Source: Luteimicrobium subarcticum (GTDB lineage: Bacteria; Actinomycetota; Actinomycetes; Actinomycetales; Cellulomonadaceae). From it: 62,312 bases of DNA. Positions 25,772-34,858 of the stretch are shown piece after piece. The translations under genes were made by a program, and so were the position numbers. Under the pieces are notes generated by a model. The model ran no database searches, was not told the origin of the DNA, and saw nothing but the letters and a program-made list of their open reading frames with translations. The stretch covers positions 1 through 62,312 of the forward strand of contig NZ_PGTZ01000001.1 in assembly GCF_002798015.1 (NCBI RefSeq), read 5' to 3'. Position 1 is the first letter of the stretch, and each line of letters opens with the position of its first letter.

Positions 25772-27421
25772 ATGACCACCGCGCACCCTGATCACGCCGA
25801 CCACCACCGGGACCCTGACCACCCACGGGACCACGGACACCACAAGCACCCCCCGACGGAGCGTCACTGCGACGTCGCGGTGATCGGCGGCTCCGCCGCG
25901 GGGCTCGCGGCCGCGCTCCAGCTCGCCCGCCAGCGCCGGAGCGTCGTCGTGGTCGACGACGGCACGCCCCGCAACGCCCCGGCGGCACACATGCACGGCT
26001 ACCTCGGGCACGAGGGCGTGGCCCCCGGCGACCTCGTGGCCGCCGGGCGCGAGGAGGTGCGGTCGCACGGCGGCGAGGTGCTCCCCGGACGCGCCACGGG
26101 CGTGCACCGCCGCGACGACGGCAGGTTCGTCGTCGCCCTCACCGGGGGCCACACCCTCGTGGCGCGCCGTGTGCTGGTCGCCACGGGACTCACCGACGAC
26201 CTGCCGGCGATCGACGGCGTCGCGGAGCAGTGGGGGCGCGGGGTCGTTCACTGCCCCTTCTGCCACGGCTTCGAGGTGCGCGACCAGAGGCTCGTGCAGA
26301 TCGTGACGAGCCCGCTGGGCCTGCACCCGACGCCCCTGTTCCGGCACCTCACCGACCGGCTGACCGTCGTGCTGCACGACCCGACAGGCGTCGACGAGGC
26401 CGCCGTGGACACGCTCGCCGCCGCGGGAGTCACGATCGAGCGCACCCCGGTCGCCCGGGTGCTGACCGGGGCGGACGACGCGGTGTCGGGCGTCGAGCTC
26501 TCCGACGGGCGCGTCCTCGACGCCGACGCCGTGGTCGCCGGGTCCCGCTTCCAGGCGCGCGTCGACACGATTGCCGGGCTCGGGATCACCGCCACCCCGC
26601 ACGCGTCGGGCGCGGGCGACGTGCTGGCCGTCGACCCGCGCGGCGAGACGGCCGTCCCGGGCGTCTACGCGGCCGGGAACGTCACCGACCCGAGCCTCCA
26701 GGTGCTCCCGTCGGCGGCCCAGGGTAGCCAGGCGGGTGCCATGATCGCCTTCTCCCTGGCCGACGAGGACCTGCGCGACGCCGCACGCCGCTCGGGCGAG
26801 GAGACCGACTGGGACCACCGGTACGGCGGCGAGGGCCGCGCCTGGAGCGGCAACCCGAACGGCACGCTCGTGCGCGAGGTCGCAGACCTGGAGCCCGGCC
26901 GGGCGCTCGACGTGGGGACGGGCGAGGGCGCCGACGCGCTCTGGCTCGCCGAGCGCGGGTGGCAGGTCACCGCCACGGACATCTCCGGCAACGCGCTCGC
27001 CCGGGTCCGCGCCGAGGCCGACCGTCGCGGCCTCGCCGTCGAGCTCGTGCGCAGCGACGCCAACGACCCGGAGCCGTTCGGCAACGGGACGTTCGACCTC
27101 GTCTCGTTGCAGTACGGGGCGTTCAAGCGGACGCCCGACCAGCGCGGGCTGCGGAACCTGTTCGACGCCGTCGCGCCGGGCGGCACGCTCCTCGTGGTGC
27201 ACCACGACCTCGCCCCGCTGCAGGAGCCCGTGGACGTGGCCGCCCAGACCCGGACGTTCGACCCGGCGGCGTTCGTGGGCGTCGACGAGATCGCTGCGGC
27301 GCTCAGCGACGACCCCGGCACCTGGGACGTCGAGGTCCACGAGACGCGCACGCGTCCTCCGGGCGCCGCGACCACGCACCACGTGGACGACGTGGTGCTG
27401 CGCGCGCGCCGCGCCGGCTGA
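25772..27421 (+). CDS. Fusion: thioredoxin reductase-like flavoprotein plus SAM methyltransferase
   Basis: This 549-aa protein fuses two enzymes. Residues 1-30 are very histidine-rich. Residues 33-335 are a thioredoxin reductase-like FAD domain with the dinucleotide motif VIGGSAAGLAAA and redox pair C161-x-x-C164 (CPFCHG). The usual NADPH-binding glycine motif after the CxxC is missing (reads LVQIVTSPLGLHP). Residues 345-549 are a class I methyltransferase with motif I DVGTGEG (380-386) and LVVHHD. The same fusion is known in other actinomycetes as a bifunctional annotation without an established substrate. A thiol-containing small molecule as shared substrate is inference. Confidence 0.9.
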   Translation: MTTAHPDHADHHRDPDHPRDHGHHKHPPTERHCDVAVIGGSAAGLAAALQLARQRRSVVVVDDGTPRNAPAAHMHGYLGHEGVAPGDLVAAGREEVRSHGGEVLPGRATGVHRRDDGRFVVALTGGHTLVARRVLVATGLTDDLPAIDGVAEQWGRGVVHCPFCHGFEVRDQRLVQIVTSPLGLHPTPLFRHLTDRLTVVLHDPTGVDEAAVDTLAAAGVTIERTPVARVLTGADDAVSGVELSDGRVLDADAVVAGSRFQARVDTIAGLGITATPHASGAGDVLAVDPRGETAVPGVYAAGNVTDPSLQVLPSAAQGSQAGAMIAFSLADEDLRDAARRSGEETDWDHRYGGEGRAWSGNPNGTLVREVADLEPGRALDVGTGEGADALWLAERGWQVTATDISGNALARVRAEADRRGLAVELVRSDANDPEPFGNGTFDLVSLQYGAFKRTPDQRGLRNLFDAVAPGGTLLVVHHDLAPLQEPVDVAAQTRTFDPAAFVGVDEIAAALSDDPGTWDVEVHETRTRPPGAATTHHVDDVVLRARRAG

Positions 27422-27427
27422 GGAGAC

Positions 27428-27456
27428 GCCCGACGCGCCGCACCGACGCGCCGGGC
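27428..27456. terminator. Bidirectional terminator between convergent genes
   Basis: GCCCGACGCG and CGCGCCGGGC pair over 10 bp with one mismatch around a 9-base loop. It fills the 36-bp gap between the fusion gene and the VOC gene. Confidence 0.5.
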
Positions 27457-27457
27457 A

Positions 27458-28426
27458 TCAGCGTGCGAGGACGTCCTCCACGCTCGACCCGGGCAGGGAC
27501 ACCGTGACCTGCGTGTCCCACGGGTCGCGGGTCGTCACGGCGCGGCCGTCGTCCGTGAACGCGACGCCGCGCGCGGTGAGGCGGGCAGCCAGCGCGTCGA
27601 GGTCGTCGCGGCCGGGGACGGTCACGGCGACGTCCCCCAGCCCCAGGGTCGACGCGCGCGGTCCCGCACCCCGGCTGTTCCACACGTTCATGGCGACGTG
27701 GTGGTGGTAACCGCCCGCGGACGCGAACAGTGCGCCGGGGTACTCGCGCATGGTCGCCTCGAACCCGAGGGTGCCGACGTAGAACGCGTCAGCCCGCTCG
27801 ATGTCGCCCACCTGCAGGTGCACGTGCCCGACGCGACCCGCGAGCGCGGGGCCGGCATCGAGCGCGTCCTGCGTGAGGTGGGCGCGCAGGAAGTCGTTCG
27901 GGTCGAGGTACGTGGTGTCCATGAGCACCTGCCCGCGCGCGTGCAGCCACAGGCTGCGGTCCCGGTCGGTGTACAGCTCGATGCCGTTGCCCTCGGGGTC
28001 GGTGAAGTAGAACGCCTCGCTCACGGAGTGGTCGCTCGACCCGACGAAGCGGCTGCGGGGGTCCTGCGCCGCCCGGTACACGGTGGCGGCGAGCCCGGGC
28101 TGGTCGTCGAACAGGAACGCCGTGTGGAACAGGCCGGACTGGCGCGGGTCCACCGCCGGCAGGTCGGGCGTGTGGACGAGCCGCATCATGGGCGTCGTCC
28201 CCCGGCCGAGCACCCGGTGCACCTCGCGTCCGCGGGTCCGCTCCTCGACGGGCTCCATCGCGAGGGCGCCGGCGTAGTAGTCGGTCATCTGCTCGAGGTC
28301 CCCGACGCGCAGCGTGACGGCGTCCATCACGGTGTCGGGGTTGATCGTGGTGTCGGGAGCGGTCGTGGTGTCGGGAGCGGTCGCGCCGGCGGCTGCCGAC
28401 GAGGTGCCGGTGGCAGCCGTGCTCAT
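27458..28426 (-). CDS. VOC-family ring-cleavage dioxygenase-like protein
   Basis: This 322-aa protein has two vicinal-oxygen-chelate modules. The N-terminal one begins MDAVTLRVGDLEQMTDYY and ends GIELYTDRD; the C-terminal one begins VGHVHLQVGDIERADAFY and includes GGYHHHVAMN. The arrangement is that of the CatE/extradiol dioxygenase group, with metal ligands H, H, E apparently present. The first 33 residues are low-complexity, so ATG at residue 34 is an alternative start. It is coupled (ATGA) to the reductase gene upstream and faces MarR control. Confidence 0.87.
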   Translation of the reverse strand: MSTAATGTSSAAAGATAPDTTTAPDTTINPDTVMDAVTLRVGDLEQMTDYYAGALAMEPVEERTRGREVHRVLGRGTTPMMRLVHTPDLPAVDPRQSGLFHTAFLFDDQPGLAATVYRAAQDPRSRFVGSSDHSVSEAFYFTDPEGNGIELYTDRDRSLWLHARGQVLMDTTYLDPNDFLRAHLTQDALDAGPALAGRVGHVHLQVGDIERADAFYVGTLGFEATMREYPGALFASAGGYHHHVAMNVWNSRGAGPRASTLGLGDVAVTVPGRDDLDALAARLTARGVAFTDDGRAVTTRDPWDTQVTVSLPGSSVEDVLAR

Positions 28427-29001
28427 CGAGCGACCGCCAGCCCGCCGGTCCAGGGCAGCTTCTCGCCGACGGCGAGCGTGAGCTGGAGGAAGCCGATCGC
28501 CTCGAGCTCGTGGGCGCGGGCGAGCGAACCGGCGTCGAGGCCGTGCACTCCCCCCGCCTCGACCGCGGCGACCAGCGCGGACTTGGCGGCGTCGTCGTCG
28601 CCCGCGACGAGGACGGTCGTCGGCAGGTCGCCGGTCTTCTTGCTCGCGAGGGTCGCGGCGAACGTCGTGTTGAACGCCTTGAGGACGCGGCTCTGCGGCA
28701 GTGCGGCCTGGATCTCGGCGGCGGCGGACGACCCGGCGGGCACGACGAGCGCGTCGAACGTCGCGAAGTCGAGCGGGTTGGTGATGTCGACGACGACCTT
28801 CCCGGCGAGCTGGTCGCCGTACGCCTCGAGGATGCCCGCGACGGACGGGTACGGGACGGCGAGGACGACCACGTCGCCGGTGAGCGGCGCGGTGCCGACC
28901 TCCGCGTGCGAGACGTACGCGACGTCGTTGCCGCCGTCGGCGAGCACGCCGCCGATCGCGTGCGCCATGTTCCCCGTGCCGATGATGGTGAAGGTGGTCA
29001 T
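28423..29001 (-). CDS. NADP-binding reductase (F420-dependent NADP reductase-like)
   Basis: This 192-aa Rossmann protein starts MTTFTIIGTGNMAHAIGGVL, with the GxGxxA motif at residues 8-13. It continues with DVVVLAVPYPSV, VVVDITNPLDF and VLKAFNTTFA, as in the NADP oxidoreductase/F420-dependent family. The substrate and cofactor partner are not determined. The start ATG at 29001 is preceded by GAGGAG. It heads a two-gene operon with the VOC dioxygenase-like gene, divergent from a MarR regulator. Confidence 0.88.
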   Translation of the reverse strand: MTTFTIIGTGNMAHAIGGVLADGGNDVAYVSHAEVGTAPLTGDVVVLAVPYPSVAGILEAYGDQLAGKVVVDITNPLDFATFDALVVPAGSSAAAEIQAALPQSRVLKAFNTTFAATLASKKTGDLPTTVLVAGDDDAAKSALVAAVEAGGVHGLDAGSLARAHELEAIGFLQLTLAVGEKLPWTGGLAVAR

Positions 29002-29047
29002 CGTGCTGCTCCTCGTCAGCCGACGGGCCAAGCCGTCGAGCAATTGA

Positions 29048-29059
29048 TTGTATCTACAA
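29048..29059. promoter_or_regulatory. MarR operator 1
   Basis: TTGTA-TC-TACAA, a perfect 5-bp dyad, lies about 47 bp upstream of the reductase start. The half-site TTGTA recurs in operator 2, 34 bp away centre to centre. Confidence 0.65.
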
Positions 29060-29067
29060 CCAACACG

Positions 29068-29079
29068 ATAGCGCGCTAT
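29068..29079. promoter_or_regulatory. Perfect 12-bp palindrome between the two MarR sites
   Basis: ATAGCGCGCTAT is fully self-complementary and lies between the two TTGTA-type dyads. Its ends provide TATAG/CTATA, possible -10 material for both directions. Confidence 0.45.
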
Positions 29080-29080
29080 A

Positions 29081-29094
29081 GTTGTACGTGCAAC
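29081..29094. promoter_or_regulatory. MarR operator 2
   Basis: GTTGTACGTGCAAC is a 14-bp dyad with one mismatched pair, sharing the TTGTA/TGCAA layout with operator 1. It lies 20 bp upstream of the marR start. Confidence 0.6.
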
Positions 29095-29113
29095 CAACTA
29101 GGAGGACGAGGCC

Positions 29114-29638
29114 GTGACCACGACAGGTACGACGCGGAGCGCCGTTGCGCTGCAGCAGAGCGAGCGCGTCGCCGTCGCGCGCCTGCACGCGCTGCTCGAG
29201 CTGCTGCCCGCCGCGCTCGACCAGCAGCTCGCGCCCGCCGGGCTCACGTCGTTCGAGTTCACGCTGCTCGAGGCGCTCGCGGAGGCCGACCACCACCGGC
29301 TGCGCCTGTCCGCGCTCGCGGCGCGCACCAACGCGACGCTCCCCCGACTCTCGCGCGTCGTGACCGGGCTGCAGCGCAAGGGCCTCGTCGACCGCGTGCC
29401 GTGCGAGCAGGACGCCCGCGCGACCAACGCCGTCCTCACCGCCGCCGGCACCGCCGCGTACGCCGACGCGCGGCCCCTGCACGACCGCGCGGTGCGCACG
29501 ATGATCCTCGACGGGCTCGACGGCGACGACGTCGACCGGCTCGCCGACCTCACGCTCGCCGTCCTGCGCCGACTCGACCCGGGCCGCCGCCTCGACGTCA
29601 CCGCCACGTGCAGCGCCGATCCCGCGCCACGCCCCTGA
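29114..29638 (+). CDS. MarR family transcriptional regulator
   Basis: This 174-aa winged-helix protein has the recognition region LSALAARTNATLPRLSRVVTGLQRKGLVDR and the wing VPCEQDARATNAVLTAAG (given as consecutive short motifs, residues about 62-115). The cysteine in VPCEQD may make it redox-responsive, though that residue is common in the family. The GTG start follows AGGAGG. It is divergent from the reductase-VOC operon, with two TTGTA-type dyads in between, so it probably represses both itself and that operon until it senses a phenolic or quinone-like ligand. Confidence 0.9.
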   Translation: MTTTGTTRSAVALQQSERVAVARLHALLELLPAALDQQLAPAGLTSFEFTLLEALAEADHHRLRLSALAARTNATLPRLSRVVTGLQRKGLVDRVPCEQDARATNAVLTAAGTAAYADARPLHDRAVRTMILDGLDGDDVDRLADLTLAVLRRLDPGRRLDVTATCSADPAPRP

Positions 29639-29767
29639 AGCACCCCCGTCCCTGAGGTGCGGCGGCCCCTCCGCGCGTCGGGCCATCGACCGACCTACGG
29701 TGGCCAGGACGCCGCCCGGGACACGTCCGGGACCACGGCACCCGTGCGGTTCGACCGAGGAGCACCG

Positions 29768-30625
29768 ATGGCGGACGACGCTTTTCCCGCGCAGCAGCAG
29801 GAGCCGCCGGGTCTCACGAGCAGCATGGATCCGGTGCCGGACCACGGCGAGTCGTCCTACGTGGGGCACGGGCGCCTGGCCGGTCGACGCGCCCTCATCA
29901 CGGGCGGTGACTCGGGCATCGGACGCGCGGTCGCGATCGCGTTCGCCCGGGAGGGCGCCGACGTGGCGATCTCGTACCTGCCCGAGGAGCAGCCCGACGC
30001 GGACGACACCGCCCGGTGGGTCGAGCGGGCCGGGCGACGCTGCGTCCTGCTCCCCGGCGACCTGCGGGACGAGCAGACGGCCCGCGCGGTCGTGGCCGAT
30101 GCGGCGCAAGCGCTCGGCGGGCTCGACGTGCTGGTCAACAACGCGGCCTACCAGATGGCGCGTCGCGACCGGTTCGAGGACCTCGCGAGCGACGACCTCG
30201 ACCGCGTCCTGAAGACGAACCTGTACGCCCTGTTCTGGGTCACCCAGACGGCGCTCGCCCACCTGGGCCGGGGCGCGTCGATCATCAACGTGTCGTCGGT
30301 CCAGGCGTACCAGCCGTCGACGGCCCTGGTCGACTACGCGGCCACGAAGGCCGCGATCAACAACGTCACCGTCAACCTGGCCGCGGAGCTCGGCCCGCGA
30401 GGAATCCGCGTCAACGCCGTGGCGCCCGGACCGATCTGGACGCCGCTGCAGCCCGCCACCCAGCCCGCAGAGACCCTCGAGAGCTTCGGCGTCGACACCC
30501 CGCTCGGACGCGCGGGGCAGCCTGCGGAGGTCGCTCCGGCGTTGGTGTTCCTCGCGTCGGAGACGGAGGCGTCGTACGTGTCCGGCACCGTGCTGGGTGT
30601 GACCGGAGGCAAGGCGGTCTTCTAG
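29768..30625 (+). CDS. SDR family oxidoreductase (YghA / stress protein 39-like)
   Basis: This 285-aa short-chain dehydrogenase starts at ATG 29768 behind GAGGAG. It has an N-terminal extension of ~40 residues, the cofactor motif TGGDSGIGRA, NNAA, S-V at INVSSVQAYQPS, the catalytic Y-x3-K in VDYAATKAA and the C-terminal VSGTVLGVTGG. The extension plus GGDSGIG pattern matches the general-stress SDRs of the YghA/YhdF/GSP39 type. The substrate is unknown. It is a single gene. Confidence 0.92.
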   Translation: MADDAFPAQQQEPPGLTSSMDPVPDHGESSYVGHGRLAGRRALITGGDSGIGRAVAIAFAREGADVAISYLPEEQPDADDTARWVERAGRRCVLLPGDLRDEQTARAVVADAAQALGGLDVLVNNAAYQMARRDRFEDLASDDLDRVLKTNLYALFWVTQTALAHLGRGASIINVSSVQAYQPSTALVDYAATKAAINNVTVNLAAELGPRGIRVNAVAPGPIWTPLQPATQPAETLESFGVDTPLGRAGQPAEVAPALVFLASETEASYVSGTVLGVTGGKAVF

Positions 30626-30663
30626 CGCACCCGGCTCGGCGCGCCTCGGCAGCGGCCCGCGCC

Positions 30664-30669
30664 TACCGT
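30664..30669 (+). promoter_or_regulatory. Leaderless -10 element of the 71-aa gene
   Basis: TACCGT followed by six bases and the ATG at 30676. Confidence 0.5.
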
Positions 30670-30675
30670 CGACGC

Positions 30676-30891
30676 ATGAGCGAGACATCCACGTACCGCG
30701 CCGTCCTGTCCGGCGGCATGCAGTCGGCGCAGCAGATCGGGCCGACGTTCCAGTCCACGCCCGACGAGGCCCAGGCCCGCCTCGACGAGATCCTGGCGCA
30801 GAACTGGCAGGAACCCGGAGCCCTCGTCCGGCTCGAACGCTCCGGCACCGACGGCTGGGAGACCACCGGCATCGAGGTGACGGTCGACTGA
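30676..30891 (+). CDS. Small hypothetical protein
   Basis: This 71-aa soluble protein contains GGMQSAQQIGPTFQSTPDEA, an amphipathic helix (QARLDEILAQNW) and a strand-rich end (ALVRLERSGTDGWETTGIEV). No family was recognised. The composition and a leaderless -10 support expression. The gene is followed directly by the decayed DUF6228-like gene. Confidence 0.65.
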   Translation: MSETSTYRAVLSGGMQSAQQIGPTFQSTPDEAQARLDEILAQNWQEPGALVRLERSGTDGWETTGIEVTVD

Positions 30892-30892
30892 T

Positions 30893-31300
30893 CTCCAGGA
30901 GTTCGGTCAGGGCTCCGGCGGCGACGCTCTGACACTGTCGCTCGAGCCGTGCGCAGACGAACACGACCCCTACCTCACCGGCCTGCTGTTCCACGCGGTA
31001 GGCGACGGGGCGCGTGTGGAAGCGCCTGTCCTGCTGATCGGCTCCACGGAGCTACCCCAGTTCTTCCGGGGTCTCTACGACGACTTCCGAGGCTGGGAGG
31101 GAGATCGGGTGTGGCGTTCCCTCGAGGACGAGCTCCGTGTCACGGCACACCACGACGGACACGTCCACCTCCGGTGGGAGCTCAGCTGCGCGAGATGGCG
31201 GGAGACGTCATGGACCTTCTCCACCGTCACGCAGCACGGTGCCGGCGAAGACATGCGTCGCACGCCGACGAGATCGAGGTCCTGCTGACAACAACGTCTG
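30893..31300 (+). pseudogene. Decayed DUF6228-like gene
   Basis: From about 30893 one plus-strand frame reads continuously as a protein with DALTLSLEP, LPQFFRGLYDDFRGWEGDR, VWRSLEDELRVTAHHDGHVH and LRWELS, which resembles the actinobacterial DUF6228 family. No ATG, GTG or TTG lies in frame before 31016, although the family's N-terminal strands are clearly encoded upstream of that point. Near 31255-31260 the frame appears to shift: the natural ending SHADEIEVLL continues one frame over, while the original frame stops at 31288. It is thus 5'-truncated and probably frameshifted. Family assignment is from memory. Confidence 0.6.
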
Positions 31301-31401
31301 CTGAACCCCCGAGACAGAACTTCCGCGCGTCAAAGACACTGTCGCAGTCTGGAGCACCGACGCCCGGGACACCGGTCTCCGGAGCGGATCGCTCGTCAAG
31401 A

Positions 31402-31440
31402 GACGAAGGTCCCGACCTCCAGGAGGTCGGGACCTTCGTC
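31402..31440. terminator. Strong hairpin terminator at the end of the suf operon
   Basis: 18-bp perfectly complementary arms (31402-31419 and 31423-31440, around ACGAAGGTCCCGACCTC) enclose a CAG loop. It lies 22 bases beyond the sufT stop, and would end the suf transcript and also any readthrough from the left. Confidence 0.85.
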
Positions 31441-31461
31441 GTCACGACAGGCCGGGCGGGG

Positions 31462-31875
31462 TCAGACGTTGAACCCCAGCGCCCGGAGCTGGTCCTTGCC
31501 GTCGTCGGTGATCTTCTCCGGACCCCACGGCGGCATCCAGACCCAGTTCATGCGGAACCCGGAGACGACGTCCTCGAGCGCCATCGCGGACTGCTCCTCG
31601 ATCATGTCCGTCAGCGGGCACGCGGCCGACGTGAGGGTCATGTCGATGACGCAGTGGTTGTTCTCGTCGACGTGCACGCCGTACACGAGCCCGAGGTCGA
31701 CGACGTTGATGCCGAGCTCGGGGTCGATGACGTCACGCATCGCCTCCTCGACGTCCTCGACGGACGCGGGTGTCGCCGCGGCGGCGGCGGCGTCGGTCAC
31801 GGCGGGCGCCTCAGTGGAGGCGGCGGCCGGGGCGGCGGCCTCGATGTCGGCGGGGGCCGACTGTTCGGTGGTCAT
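31462..31875 (-). CDS. sufT: SufT-like iron-sulfur assembly protein (MIP18/PaaD domain)
   Basis: This 137-aa protein has an alanine-rich, poorly conserved N-terminus (about residues 1-38) then a MIP18/DUF59 domain: VEEAMRDVIDPELGINVVDL, TSAACPLTDMI and a final FNV. The domain helps deliver Fe-S clusters to target proteins. The start ATG at 31875 follows AAGGAGG. It overlaps sufU by ATGA and is the last gene of the suf operon. Confidence 0.92.
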   Translation of the reverse strand: MTTEQSAPADIEAAAPAAASTEAPAVTDAAAAAATPASVEDVEEAMRDVIDPELGINVVDLGLVYGVHVDENNHCVIDMTLTSAACPLTDMIEEQSAMALEDVVSGFRMNWVWMPPWGPEKITDDGKDQLRALGFNV

Positions 31876-32384
31876 GCGTCCTCCTTGAGAGGGGTCGTGG
31901 TGGCGCGCGCGAGCGCGTCGCGCAGCGCGGCCCAGCCGAGCAGCGCGCACTTGATGCGGGCGGGGAACTTGGACACGCCGACGAACGCGGACGCGTCCCC
32001 CAGCGTGTCGGCGGCCGTGTCGTCGATGCCCTGGCCGCGGGACGCCATGAGGGCGCGGAACGTCTCGCCGAGCTGCTCGGCCTCGTCCACCGGCTTGCCC
32101 GTGACGAGCTCGGTGAGCACCGACAGCGACGCCTGCGAGATGGAGCAGCCCTGGCTGTCCCACCGCAGGTCGGCGATCGTGCCGGCGTCGAGCACGACCC
32201 CGAGGGTCACCTCGTCGCCGCACGTCGGGTTGACCTGGTGCGACTCGCCGGTGTGGTGAGCGTGGTCGTGGGCGGCGGCCTCGGTGGGCACGTCCAGCGC
32301 GGCGAGCCCCCGGCCGTGGCTCGCGCGAGCCTGGTCGAGGATCACCTGCTGGTAGAGCTGTTCGAGCGCGCTGGGCCCGGTCAT
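31872..32384 (-). CDS. sufU: SufU sulfur-transfer protein
   Basis: This 170-aa IscU-fold protein has the three zinc/active-site cysteines C55 (PTCGDEV), C80 (SQGCSIS) and C146 (RIKCALLGW), with D57. It accepts sulfur from SufS and passes it to the SufBCD scaffold. A histidine-rich insertion (AAAHDHAHHTGESH, residues 37-49) precedes the first cysteine. The gene lies between sufS and sufT. Confidence 0.95.
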   Translation of the reverse strand: MTGPSALEQLYQQVILDQARASHGRGLAALDVPTEAAAHDHAHHTGESHQVNPTCGDEVTLGVVLDAGTIADLRWDSQGCSISQASLSVLTELVTGKPVDEAEQLGETFRALMASRGQGIDDTAADTLGDASAFVGVSKFPARIKCALLGWAALRDALARATTTPLKEDA

Positions 32385-32397
32385 GACGTCACCTTCC

Positions 32398-33729
<1,332 letters not shown>

Positions 33730-34494
33730 TCAGGCGCTGACGCTCGAGGTGAGGAACCGGTCGTAGCCCTCGTTCTCGAGACGCTCGGCGAGCTCCGGGC
33801 CGCCCTCCTCGGCGACGCGACCGTCGACGAAGACGTGCACGTGGTCGGGCTTGATGTAGCGCAGGATGCGCGTGTAGTGCGTGATGAGCAGCACGCCGAG
33901 CCCGGTCGCCTGGTGCGCGCGGTTCACGCCCTCCGACACGATGCGCAGCGCGTCGACGTCGAGGCCGGAGTCGGTCTCGTCGAGCACGGCGAACTTCGGC
34001 TTGAGGAGCTCGAGCTGGAGGATCTCGTGGCGCTTCTTCTCGCCGCCCGAGAAGCCCTCGTTGACGGAGCGCTCCGCGAACTCGGAGTCCATGCGCAGGT
34101 CGGCCATGGCGGACTTGACGTCCTTGACCCAGGTGCGCAGCGCGGGCGCCTCGCCGTCGATCGCGGTCTTGGCGGTCCGCAGGAAGTTCGACACGGACAC
34201 GCCCGGCACCTCGACGGGGTACTGCATCGCGAGGAACAGGCCGGCGCGGGCGCGCTCGTCGACGGACATCGCGAGGACGTCCTCGCCGTCGAACGTCACC
34301 GTGCCACCGGTGACCTGGTACTTGGGGTGCCCGGCGAGCGAGTACGCCAGAGTGGACTTGCCGGAGCCGTTCGGGCCCATGATGGCGTGGATCTCGCCGG
34401 AGCCGATGGTCAGGTCGACGCCGCGCAGGATGGGCTTGGGGCCCTCCTTCGTCTCGACGCTGACGTGCAGGTCGCGGATCTCGAGAGTGGACAT
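33730..34494 (-). CDS. sufC: SufC ATPase of the Fe-S scaffold
   Basis: This 254-aa ABC-type ATPase has GPNGSGKST, the SufC-typical FSGGEKKRHEILQL and VLDETDSGLDVDAL. It powers cluster assembly on SufB-SufD. The start was placed at ATG 34494 because GAGGAG lies directly upstream; an ATG 18 bases earlier lacks such a site. Confidence 0.96.
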   Translation of the reverse strand: MSTLEIRDLHVSVETKEGPKPILRGVDLTIGSGEIHAIMGPNGSGKSTLAYSLAGHPKYQVTGGTVTFDGEDVLAMSVDERARAGLFLAMQYPVEVPGVSVSNFLRTAKTAIDGEAPALRTWVKDVKSAMADLRMDSEFAERSVNEGFSGGEKKRHEILQLELLKPKFAVLDETDSGLDVDALRIVSEGVNRAHQATGLGVLLITHYTRILRYIKPDHVHVFVDGRVAEEGGPELAERLENEGYDRFLTSSVSA

Positions 34495-34519
34495 GTGGTT
34501 CTCCTCAGTCACAGAAAAG

Positions 34520-34858
34520 TCAGTTCAGCGGTGCGTCGACGTCCACGAGCACCTGCTCGCCGTCGACGGTCACCGGGTAGACGGGGACGGGCCGGATCGC
34601 GGGCAGGGCCGTCGGCATGCCGTCGCGCAGGTCGAACTGCGACCCGTGCAGCCAGCACTCGACGTAGCAGCCCTCGACCTCGCCGTCCGACAGCGAGACC
34701 TGCCCGTGGGAGCAGATGTCGCTGATCGCGTGCCAGTTGCCGTCGCCGTCACGGACGACGGCGACCTCGACGGTCGACCCGTTGGCGGCGACGAGGTCGG
34801 CCCGCAGGGCCTCCTCGGGCGCCAGGTCGGACGTCGTGCACGCGACCTGGGCGGTCAT
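34520..34858 (-). CDS. Rieske-type ferredoxin within the suf operon
   Basis: This 112-aa protein has the Rieske ligands C-x-H (ICSHGQVSL) and C-x2-H (VECWLHGSQFD), binding a 2Fe-2S cluster. It looks like the ferredoxin subunit of ring-hydroxylating dioxygenases, but no oxygenase is nearby. Its location between sufD and sufC is common in actinomycetes and suggests an electron-supply role in cluster assembly or repair. It overlaps sufD (ATGA). Confidence 0.92.
   Translation of the reverse strand: MTAQVACTTSDLAPEEALRADLVAANGSTVEVAVVRDGDGNWHAISDICSHGQVSLSDGEVEGCYVECWLHGSQFDLRDGMPTALPAIRPVPVYPVTVDGEQVLVDVDAPLN

Noticed and set aside
31016-31288. An intact small gene starting at GTG 31016
   Set aside because: The same frame continues upstream with family-like sequence but no start, and the C-terminus is out of frame, so it is better read as part of a pseudogene.
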